DNA of 35,474 bases from Bacteroidales bacterium. Lineage in GTDB: Bacteria > Bacteroidota > Bacteroidia > Bacteroidales > S143-33. Numbering within the stretch: the first letter of the stretch is position 1; every line of letters starts with the position of its first letter. The notes below the pieces were generated by a model that saw only the letters and a list, made by a program, of their open reading frames with translations, searched no databases and was not told the origin of the DNA. Of the stretch, positions 1 through 6,284 are shown in pieces. The stretch spans positions 1-35,474 of the forward strand of contig JALVRO010000179.1 in assembly GCA_027031265.1 (NCBI GenBank), given 5' to 3'. The position numbers and the translations under genes were made by a program.

Positions 1-172
1 CTGCCGGTCCTGAGGGCAATACCTTTAGCGTTATGGTGAAACCCTCGGGCCAGTGATTGACTTCATTTTTAATGACCGGGTCAATGGCACTTGCACGGGC
101 TGTGGCCTTGCCCAGAGCCCAGAAGCCAACCTTGACTACTAATCTATGTATCCAGGGACCTTTGTCAGACAT
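1..172 (-). CDS. Hypothetical protein, 5' part only (runs off the window)
   Basis: An open frame begins at an ATG at 172 and stays open for 57 codons to the window edge, so only the N-terminus is visible. It reads MSDKGPWIHR, then a basic and hydrophobic stretch, then WPEGF followed by a strand-like segment (TITLKVLPSGP). The absence of stops and the balanced amino-acid composition support a real gene. I do not recognise the family; the WPEGF/TLKV region is compatible with a small lipid-binding or SCP2-like fold, but that is only a guess. It is the first gene left of the repeat array that fills the following 1.3 kb. Confidence 0.6.
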   Translation of the reverse strand, partial: MSDKGPWIHRLVVKVGFWALGKATARASAIDPVIKNEVNHWPEGFTITLKVLPSGPA

Positions 173-268
173 GAGGATAGCTGTTTTTCTTTGCAGAAAG
201 TTAAAAATATACCACAAGAGTAGCAAAAAATATTAAGAATTGCACCGGGAATTGTGTTTTTTCAATTT

Positions 269-460
269 ACCACAAAGTTTCTAAGAGTCAGGTCACAAAG
301 TTGCACTAAGGTTTAACTAAAAAAACTTAGTGTCCTTTGAGAAAATCACTTGGTGGCCTTTGTGTTTAATTTTACCACGAAGTTAAGCCACGAAGGTGTT
401 TTTATTTTTTACCTCTAAGTTGCACTAAGTTAGATCATGAAGTTGCACGAAGATAACACC
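269..460. repeat. Left part of the 104-bp repeat array
   Basis: Two diverged copies of the repeat unit start at 269 and 374 (105 bp apart) with the ACCAC(A/G)AAG signature. They are weaker matches than the copies to the right of the GxxExxY gene but contain the same alternating CACNAAG words and their complements CTTNGTG. The second copy decays just before the stop codon of the gene at 461. The 173-268 stretch is AT-rich and I see no gene in it. Confidence 0.75.
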
Positions 461-835
461 CTACAAAATCATTCTTTTTATGCCGTCCTTTAAACTTTTA
501 ACGTTAAAATTAATGAGTAATCCTAATCTAATTTTCGCCAATTTCATATAGGTGAGTATTTGTGCATAATGAACATCATGAAAACCACCCTCTATTGCCT
601 TCAATTCCACGATTACCTTGTTCTCTACCAGCAAATCAACTCTATATCCTGCATCTAGTTTTACCTGTTTATATACCAGAGGTAGAGCTTTTTGTCTCTC
701 CACTTTTAGTCCTGCTTGTCTGAGTTCATAGAAAAGACATTCTTCATAAGCATTCTCAAGTAATCCTGGGCCAAGGGCAGTGTGTACTGCAAAAGAACAA
801 TCTAAGATTTTTTTAAAAACTTCTTCATCAGTCAT
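461..835 (-). CDS. GxxExxY-family protein, PD-(D/E)XK nuclease-like
   Basis: The 124-residue product carries the family signature GLLENAY (GxxExxY) near residue 25 in the context LGPGLLENAYEECL. Downstream lies a PD-(D/E)XK-like core: an Asp in YRVDLLVENK followed by the E-L-K triad of VIVELKA. Length is as expected for this family (about 120-130 residues). I chose the ATG at 835 over a TTG eight codons upstream, because family members normally begin just before the DEEVFKKILDCSF-like helix. The biochemical role of the family is not settled; nuclease activity is inferred from the fold. The gene is flanked on both sides by the same repeat family, with array copies reading into it. I infer that gene and repeats form one unit, possibly mobile. 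The family call is firm; the function is not. Confidence 0.85.
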   Translation of the reverse strand: MTDEEVFKKILDCSFAVHTALGPGLLENAYEECLFYELRQAGLKVERQKALPLVYKQVKLDAGYRVDLLVENKVIVELKAIEGGFHDVHYAQILTYMKLAKIRLGLLINFNVKSLKDGIKRMIL

Positions 836-895
836 AAGAATGTTTTTTAATTTGTACAACGATAGTGAACAAAGTCTAAACCAAAATTTTATTTC

Positions 896-1491
896 ACCAC
901 TAATTTTCTCTATGTTAAGCCACTAAGCCCAACGAAAACAACAAGTGGCCTTTGTGTTTATTTTACCACAAAGTTTATCAAAGTCAGGTCACTAAGTCAC
1001 ACGAAGACAACAATTAACCCTTGTGGCCTTTGTGAAAATCTCTTGGTCGACTTTGTGTTTTTCAATTTACCACTAAGTTTCTCGAAGTTAAGGCACGAAG
1101 TTGCACGAAGACAACAATTAACCCTTGTGGCCTTTGTGTTTATTTTACCACTAAGTTTCTCGAAGTTAAGGCACGAAGTCACACGAAGACACCTAATAAC
1201 CTTTGCGCCCTTGGTGAAAATCTCTTGGTCGACTTTGTGTTTTTCAATTTACCACTAAGTTTCTCGAAGTTAAGGCACTAAGTCACACGAAGACAACAAT
1301 TAACCCTTGTGGCCTTTGTGAAAATCTCTTGGTGGACTTTGTGTTTTTTAATTTACCACTAAGTTTCTCAAAGTCAGGTCACTAAGTCACACGAAGACAC
1401 CTAATAACCTTTGCGCCCTTGGTGAAAATCTCTTGGTCGACTTTGTGTTTTTCAATTTACCACTAAGTTTCTCGAAGTTAAGGCACTAAGT
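896..1491. repeat. Tandem array of 104-bp quasi-palindromic repeats
   Basis: Units beginning ACCAC(T/A)AA start at 896, 965, 1069, 1147, 1251, 1355 and 1459. Spacing is exactly 104 bp for 965-1069, 1147-1251, 1251-1355 and 1355-1459; the 1069 unit is 78 bp, lacking one 26-bp block, and the first (896) is 69 bp and diverged. The left half of each unit repeats CACTAAG/CACGAAG-like words and the right half repeats their complements (CCTTTGTG, CTTGGTG), so each unit can fold on itself. Two unit classes differ in the centre (CAACAATTAACCC versus CACCTAATAACC). Open frames across the array on either strand are by-products of the repetition. The last copy ends at 1491, 27 bp from the stop codon of aspA. 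Confidence 0.9.
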
Positions 1492-1517
1492 AAATAATAC
1501 AGACTTTTTTATCATTA

Positions 1518-2951
1518 CTACAAAATATCTCTTACCGAAAAACCTTTCTGCAAGAGGCGGTCGGGGCGGAGGGCCTCGCGTAGCTTATCCTCTGGCAGAA
1601 GATTCAGACGGCGATTAGCTTCAAAAATATCACATCCGCTCTGGCGCATCTCGCGGGCTAGCTCAGAGGCACGATGATAACCAATTATGCTGTTCAAAGC
1701 AGTGGCAATAGACGGGCTGTGTAAAAGCCGATCGTATGCAACCTTTGTATTAACCTTCAATCCCAGGAGCATCTTATCCCTCAGCGTCTGATTAGCCGCA
1801 ATAAGTAGCTTGATACTGTCAAGCAGAGCATGCCCTACGAGTGGCAGATAGGCATTAAGCTCAAGCTGCCCCTGTCCTACAAGCGAGCTTACCAACACAT
1901 CATTGACATAAACGCGGTGTGCCACACTGATGACAAACTCCGGTACTACGGGATTGATCTTAGACGGCATGATGGAACTACCGACCTGCGCCTGCGGCAG
2001 GATAATCTCGCCGCGGCCTACCAGGTCAGAGGCTTGCAGGCGCAGGTCGGAGACTATCTTCTCCAGGTTAGTGGCATGGGCCTTGAGCGTGGCGTGTACC
2101 TCTACCAGGGCATCCTGGTTTTGTGTAGCTTCAACAAGGTTTTCGGCCTGTGCGATGGGTAGGCCTGTTATCTGCCTCAGTCGCGGCACCACCTCCACGA
2201 CAAAATAACGGGGCACACTTAGCGAGGTGCCAATAGCGCTGCCACCGAGATTAACAAACTTGATACGTTCCAGGCATTTGGATACGCGCCACCAGTCACG
2301 CGCCAGTGCTTCGGCATAAGCACCAAATTGCTTGCCAAAGGAAGTGGGCACTGCTTCCTGCAATTGTGTATAACCAAGGCGCAGGTCGTAGCGGTGCTTT
2401 TGCTCCAGCTGCTCCAGCACCTGGCGTGTGTTGTTAATAGCCTCTTCCAGACTAAGCAGTAGTGTCATGGCTGCCACGCGCAAGGCGGTGGGTACGGTAT
2501 CATTCGTTGACTGGTAAACATTGGCATGCTCTATTGGGTCAATGATTTCATATTGCCCGGGCCTGTGTCCTAGCTTCTCTAACGCAACATTAGCAATGAT
2601 TTCATTGACATTCATATTAATGCTCGTACCTGCTCCGCCCTGCACGGCCGGCACGATGAAATGCTCAAACCAGCGGCACTGGGCTACCTCTTCGGCCGCA
2701 TGAATAAGTGCATTAATCTGCTCATTAGACCAGAAATGTAGCTTAGCATCTGGTATATTTTGCTGCACAGACTGCTTAAAATCTTTGTACACAAGGTAAT
2801 AGGCTAGCTTAACCTGTCCCATTGCCATGTACCATTCCCGGTGAAAAGGTGTTGTATCAGGGAAATTTTCCCTGGCCCGGAGGGCATGAATGCCATAGAG
2901 TGCATCATCTGGTAGCTGGCGCTGGCCTATATAGTCTTTTTCGGTGCGCAT
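1518..2951 (-). CDS. aspA: Aspartate ammonia-lyase
   Basis: The 477-residue product matches aspartase in length and motif order. It would catalyse L-aspartate to fumarate plus ammonia in the cytoplasm as a homotetramer. Visible motifs are AGTSINMNVNE (residues 107-117), QSTNDTVPTA (147-156), GYTQLQEAVP (193-202) and the fumarase/aspartase signature GSSIMPSKINPV (324-335) with the mobile catalytic Ser loop and Lys331. Gln in TQLQ, where fumarase C has His, favours aspartase over class II fumarase. The ATG at 2951 is followed by MRTEKDYIGQ, the usual N-terminus. It is monocistronic as far as I can see, with a TAnnTTTG element about 42 nt upstream. Confidence 0.92.
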   Translation of the reverse strand: MRTEKDYIGQRQLPDDALYGIHALRARENFPDTTPFHREWYMAMGQVKLAYYLVYKDFKQSVQQNIPDAKLHFWSNEQINALIHAAEEVAQCRWFEHFIVPAVQGGAGTSINMNVNEIIANVALEKLGHRPGQYEIIDPIEHANVYQSTNDTVPTALRVAAMTLLLSLEEAINNTRQVLEQLEQKHRYDLRLGYTQLQEAVPTSFGKQFGAYAEALARDWWRVSKCLERIKFVNLGGSAIGTSLSVPRYFVVEVVPRLRQITGLPIAQAENLVEATQNQDALVEVHATLKAHATNLEKIVSDLRLQASDLVGRGEIILPQAQVGSSIMPSKINPVVPEFVISVAHRVYVNDVLVSSLVGQGQLELNAYLPLVGHALLDSIKLLIAANQTLRDKMLLGLKVNTKVAYDRLLHSPSIATALNSIIGYHRASELAREMRQSGCDIFEANRRLNLLPEDKLREALRPDRLLQKGFSVRDIL

Positions 2952-2992
2952 AGCCTGTGTAATTATTTTTTTACTAAGTTAATCATTTTGTT

Positions 2993-3000
2993 CAAAGCTA
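2993..3000 (-). promoter_or_regulatory. Putative Bacteroidota -7 promoter element of aspA
   Basis: On the minus strand this reads TAGCTTTG, a perfect match to TAnnTTTG, 41 nt upstream of the aspA ATG. A good -33 TTTG at about 20 nt upstream spacing is not present (the nearest is a TTTC), so the call rests on the -7 box and its position. Confidence 0.4.
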
Positions 3001-3105
3001 AATGTGACAAAACGCATAGTCCGAAAGATTAGTGTGGAAACGATTTATTTAACCTGGTCAGAGTCCATTAAGATTAATTGTAATTGTTCTTATCATCCGG
3101 TCCGT

Positions 3106-3427
3106 GAAGCCAGGCTTTATATATTACGAGCCCATGTGTGTCTGCGTGAGGGCGGAGGCGGATATGAGGCGCAGGCTAGGCCTGGGTGGTACGGCTACGA
3201 GGAGGCGAACGGAGGAAGCCACCACAGTAGCCTGCCAGTACCACAGGCCTGGACAAGCTGAATAAAAGCCGTAGACCGACCCGAAGCCGCTGTTTATAAT
3301 ACGCCTGGTGTAGTGAGCGTGCTAAAAAGAACGTTCACCACGGGAAGCTTTGCCGTCGCTGGTGCATCCTGGTATGCCCCAAACATCAAGTAGATTGTCG
3401 CAAGGTGCCTGCGGCACGCTTGCGACA
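3106..3427 (+). ncRNA. Structured RNA-like element, possibly HEARO/omega RNA
   Basis: No protein gene fits here, but long paired segments do. AGGCCTG (3178-3184) pairs with CAGGCCT (3244-3250), TGGTAC (3187-3192) with GTACCA (3238-3243), and GGCTAC (3193-3198) with GTAGCC (3227-3232): one long arm with small bulges. CTGCG (3142-3146) pairs with CGCAG (3170-3174). GTGAGCGT (3313-3320) pairs with ACGTTCAC (3331-3338). GTCGCAAG-GTGCC (3397-3409) pairs with GGCAC-G-CTTGCGAC (3413-3426). The base composition is GC-rich against AT-rich flanks. The order of arms and words such as GGGTGGTACGGCTAC and GTAGACCGACC recall the HEARO family (the guide-carrying RNA of IscB/IsrB nucleases), but that is from memory, unverified. 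A degenerate group II intron 5' domain is the main alternative: GTGTG occurs at 3136, but I find no domain V. A structured RNA is fairly likely; the family is uncertain. No IscB/IsrB-like gene follows. Confidence 0.5.
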
Positions 3428-3725
3428 GAAGACGCAGGAGAAGAAGGCGAAGCGGCGAGGGGCACGCCCAAAAAAGAATAAAATTTACAAAATCTTAGTG
3501 CGCATAAGTTTCAAAAGAACGCTAGAGAAGAATGTTTATCGCAAGGTGGCTCATGCCACGCTTGCGACGTAAACGGAAGCAGGAAACAAGGAGGTTATCG
3601 CATCCCTGGTGCGGGAGGGTAAAAGGTAGGATACCAACATTATTGTAGCGGAGAAAGTTGCAAGTTACCTGCGACACGCTTGCAACAGAGGGCTTGTATT
3701 AGCGGCGAGGGGCACGCCCAAAAAA
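3397..3725 (+). repeat. Three related covarying hairpins with a repeated 25-nt tail
   Basis: Hairpins at 3397-3426, 3539-3567 and 3657-3686 share the outer stem CGCAAG/CTTGCG and a G bulge at the same place on the 3' side. The inner stem changes from GTGCC/GGCAC to GTGGC/GCCAC in the second, and the outer stem from GTCGCAAG/CTTGCGAC to GTTGCAAG/CTTGCAAC in the third; both changes keep pairing. The inner stem of the third is degraded. The first and third are followed by an identical 25-nt block (3451-3475 and 3701-3725, starting AGCGGCGAGG and ending in six A), exactly 250 bp apart. The second is followed by GGAAGCAGGAAACAAGGAGG and a GC-rich hairpin-like stretch to about 3620, possibly the original 3' end of the RNA element. 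Confidence 0.75.
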
Positions 3726-3918
3726 CAGTTCTAAGTAATTGAGATTGTCCATAAATGTGATTCTACTATGATGTGATGCGGGTTTGACCTTAATTTTATG
3801 GAATTTGGAGCGTTACCAGGTTCCCCAGGATTGCCCGTAACTGGTGTTTATAATGACGCAAGGACATAGGTCAGAGATGTGTTGGACACTGGAATATGTA
3901 ATTATTCGCTAATTTAGC

Positions 3919-3926
3919 TATCTTTG
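3919..3926 (+). promoter_or_regulatory. Putative -7 promoter element of the terC-dapD pair
   Basis: TATCTTTG matches TAnnTTTG and lies 21 nt before the ATG at 3948. There is no convincing -33 TTTG at the right distance. The preceding 3726-3918 stretch holds no gene that I can support, and I see no yybP-ykoY (manganese) riboswitch, which precedes some TerC-family genes. Confidence 0.45.
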
Positions 3927-3947
3927 CCATAAGGGTAAAAACAGGAT

Positions 3948-4997
3948 ATGCACTGGACTGAGATTGTTTTTTACATAGGTGTGCTTGTGGTAATTTTGAG
4001 TATTTTGCTGGTTGATTTGCTTATCTTTGACAAGGAGAGTCACGAGGTTAGCCTGCGCGAAGCTTTCCTGTGGACGCTTCTGTGGATAGCGTTGGGTCTT
4101 GGATTTGGGGTGTTTGTTTATTATAATGGACACCTGATTCATGGGATAAAAAATATTCAAGAACTGCAGCAGGTCATCCACAAATTTGAATACACTGTAG
4201 CGATTAATCCTGATGATTTCCGGGCGAGTTTGCGCGCCTTTGACCGGGAGATGGCTATCAATTACATCACAGGTTATCTGCTAGAGAAGACGCTGTCGGT
4301 GGATAACCTTTTTGTAATGATTTTGATTTTTTCGGCTTTTGGTGTTCATCCACGTCATCACAAGCGGGTGCTTTTCTGGGGGATACTTGGTGCCATAGTA
4401 CTGCGCACTTTGTTTATATTCCTGGGTGCAGCCCTGGTGCTCAAATTTCATTGGATATTATACATTTTTGGTGTGTTTCTGTTGTATTCCGGAGCAAAGG
4501 TGTTCTTTGAGAAAGGTGAAGACCGTGTAGAGCCCCAGAATCACCCTGTGATCAAATTCCTTTCGCGGCATACTCATGTATTTCCGCGTTTTGTAGGAGG
4601 GCATTTCTTTGTCAGGCCATGGGGCAAGTTCTGGCATGTGACACCTCTTTTCCTGGTGCTCGTGTTTATTGAATTCTCTGATATAGTCTTTGCCTTTGAC
4701 TCTATTCCTGCGATTTTCTCTGTCACGCTTGATCCCTTTATTGTGTTCTTTTCCAACATCTTTGCCATTCTTGGTCTGAGGGCCCTATATTTCTTTCTGG
4801 CCAAGGTTGTCGAGAAATTCTATGCCCTGCAGTACGGGGTCGGGATATTGTTAGTCTTTATTGGCCTGAAACTGTTGTTTGCCCAAAAGCTTCATGAATG
4901 GGGCTTCAAAAACGTTCATTCCCTGATTATTATTATCAGTGTCCTGACTATTAGCATTGTTTACTCAATAATTTTCCCAAAAAAAGAAAACCCGTAA
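3948..4997 (+). CDS. TerC/Alx-family integral membrane protein
   Basis: This is a 349-residue polytopic protein with about eight to nine hydrophobic segments. Both acidic signatures of the TerC/Alx family are present within membrane segments: EKTLSVDNLFV (113-123) and EFSDIVFAFDSIPA (242-255). A hydrophilic insertion at about residues 65-105 separates the second and third segments, as in Alx-type members. Characterised relatives export Mn2+ or act in metallation of secreted enzymes; older tellurite-resistance naming is historical. Metal handling is therefore the best inference, with substrate unknown. dapD starts 4 nt after the stop, so the two are probably co-transcribed although their functions are not obviously linked. 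The ATG at 3948 is supported by the promoter-like box just upstream. Confidence 0.88.
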   Translation: MHWTEIVFYIGVLVVILSILLVDLLIFDKESHEVSLREAFLWTLLWIALGLGFGVFVYYNGHLIHGIKNIQELQQVIHKFEYTVAINPDDFRASLRAFDREMAINYITGYLLEKTLSVDNLFVMILIFSAFGVHPRHHKRVLFWGILGAIVLRTLFIFLGAALVLKFHWILYIFGVFLLYSGAKVFFEKGEDRVEPQNHPVIKFLSRHTHVFPRFVGGHFFVRPWGKFWHVTPLFLVLVFIEFSDIVFAFDSIPAIFSVTLDPFIVFFSNIFAILGLRALYFFLAKVVEKFYALQYGVGILLVFIGLKLLFAQKLHEWGFKNVHSLIIIISVLTISIVYSIIFPKKENP

Positions 4998-5001
4998 AAC
5001 C

Positions 5002-5817
5002 ATGGAACAAGTAAAACAACTTATAGAACAGGCATGGGAAGACCGTAGTCTTCTGGACAAGAAAGAAGTACGCCAGGCAATAGAACAAGTAATAGAATGG
5101 CTGGACAAAGGACAAGTACGTGTAGCAGAGCCCGAGGGAGATAATTGGAAGGTTAATGATTGGGTCAAGAAAGCCGTAATCCTCTACTTCCCTATCCGTC
5201 CCATGCAGAAAATGGAAGCAGGAGTGCTGGAATTTCATGACAAGATACCGCTAAAGCATGATTATGACCAGCTCAAGGTACGTGTCGTGCCGCATGCTGT
5301 AGCACGCTATGGAGCATATATTGCACCTGATGTTATAATGATGCCTTCGTATGTCAATATAGGCGCTTATGTTGACAGTGGAACAATGGTGGACACCTGG
5401 GCCACGGTCGGTTCTTGCGCACAGATCGGACGTAATGTCCATCTCAGCGGTGGCGTGGGCATTGGCGGAGTCCTGGAACCTGTGCAAGCAGCACCAGTGA
5501 TAATAGAAGACGGAGCCTTTATAGGTTCGCGTTGCATAATAGTAGAAGGTGTGCGCATAGGACGTGAAGCAGTGCTGGGGGCAAATGTGGTTATCACAGC
5601 GTCCACCCGTATAATAGATGTGACCGATTCCGAGCCCAAGGAATACCGCGGCTATGTACCACCACGTAGCGTTGTTATCCCTGGCATGCGGCCAAAGCAG
5701 TTCCCCGCAGGAGAATACTATGTACCTGTTGCCCTGATCATTGGCCAGCGCAAGGAAAGCACAGACCTGAAGACATCACTCAATGACGCACTGAGGACTT
5801 ATGGTGTGAGTGTGTGA
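5002..5817 (+). CDS. dapD: Tetrahydrodipicolinate N-succinyltransferase
   Basis: The 271-residue product transfers succinyl from succinyl-CoA to tetrahydrodipicolinate, a step in the succinylase branch of lysine and diaminopimelate synthesis in the cytoplasm. The N-terminal third is helical (MEQVKQLIEQAWEDRSLLDK). The centre, about residues 95-225, is a left-handed beta-helix of imperfect hexapeptide repeats, with family signatures GAYVDSGTMVDTWATVGSCAQIG and GVGIGGVLEP inside it. The C-terminal part contains the PPRSVVIPG and FPAGEYYVPVALI motifs typical of DapD. Length is normal for the family (about 270). It follows the TerC gene by 4 nt on the same strand and is probably expressed from the same transcript. 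No terminator is evident after it. Confidence 0.93.
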   Translation: MEQVKQLIEQAWEDRSLLDKKEVRQAIEQVIEWLDKGQVRVAEPEGDNWKVNDWVKKAVILYFPIRPMQKMEAGVLEFHDKIPLKHDYDQLKVRVVPHAVARYGAYIAPDVIMMPSYVNIGAYVDSGTMVDTWATVGSCAQIGRNVHLSGGVGIGGVLEPVQAAPVIIEDGAFIGSRCIIVEGVRIGREAVLGANVVITASTRIIDVTDSEPKEYRGYVPPRSVVIPGMRPKQFPAGEYYVPVALIIGQRKESTDLKTSLNDALRTYGVSV

Positions 5818-5880
5818 GGAAAGCCTTTATGGTAAAGACGATTGACGAAAAGGGCAAAATTTTACCTCCAGGAAAAACTT

Positions 5881-6045
5881 TCAGGAAATTGCAGAATTTT
5901 TTACTTGTAAGGAAAACTCTCTCTTTAGGTTACTCTCTGAGGATTCTATCCTGTTGATGAACTCTTTGTATGTTTCGGCTTGGGACACAGGGAAGCCATA
6001 AGTGCCTAATTGTCCGCCGTATCCGTTGAGCTTCAAAATTCGCCT
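5881..6045 (-). pseudogene. Possible small gene or gene remnant
   Basis: This minus-strand frame is open for 54 codons between a stop at 6046-6048 and a TGA at 5881-5883. It encodes GYGGQLGTYGFPVSQAETYK, then EFINRIESSESNLKREF and a short tail. The composition looks protein-like rather than random, but there is no ATG; the only start candidate is a TTG at 6036. I do not recognise the family. It could be the 3' end of a decayed gene whose 5' part is lost. The rest of the 5818-6284 gap holds only the palindrome at 6153-6176. Confidence 0.25.
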
Positions 6046-6152
6046 CTATCCAAATTTTCTGCAAAATTACACAATATTAGATTGTATCCAAATATCGTGC
6101 ATAAAATTTTGTTGCTTCATTCTGGGACCAAATCCATTGTTTATTTACAGTT

Positions 6153-6176
6153 GAGGCACGCCGCACGGCGTGCCTC
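6153..6176. repeat. REP-like perfect inverted repeat
   Basis: GAGGCACGCCG (6153-6163) is followed by CA and then its exact complement CGGCGTGCCTC (6166-6176). It lies between the convergent dapD and metallopeptidase genes but has no T tract on either side, so it is not a standard intrinsic terminator. Its GAGG/CACGCC core resembles the 25-nt block repeated at 3451 and 3701. Confidence 0.8.
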
Positions 6177-6284
6177 GTCAGAGTATCTCACCTTGTGCTT
6201 TTTACAAAACTTTTTTCCTGCAAGGTGTTTTCTGCACGCATGCAGGTACGATGGCGTTTAGTCCCTGTACATTAAAGAATTGCT

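Noticed and set aside
997-1258. Small open frames on both strands within the array
   Set aside because: They follow the repeat period and encode the same peptide words over and over; there is no independent coding signal.
896-1491. CRISPR array
   Set aside because: The whole 104-bp period is repeated; there are no short identical repeats separated by unique spacers, and no cas genes.
3004-3261. 85-codon plus-strand open frame
   Set aside because: It crosses the paired arms of the structured element, has a composition unlike a protein and no start signal.
3148-3300. RNase P RNA or tmRNA
   Set aside because: The universally conserved RNase P core word GAGGAAAGTCC and a tmRNA tag frame with a tRNA-like end are absent.
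3135-3730. Group II intron
   Set aside because: GTGTG near 3136 resembles an intron 5' end, but no domain V or reverse transcriptase gene is visible. Kept only as an alternative.
3726-3947. Manganese (yybP-ykoY) riboswitch before the TerC gene
   Set aside because: Expected because some TerC-family genes have one, but I find no matching conserved stem and loop.
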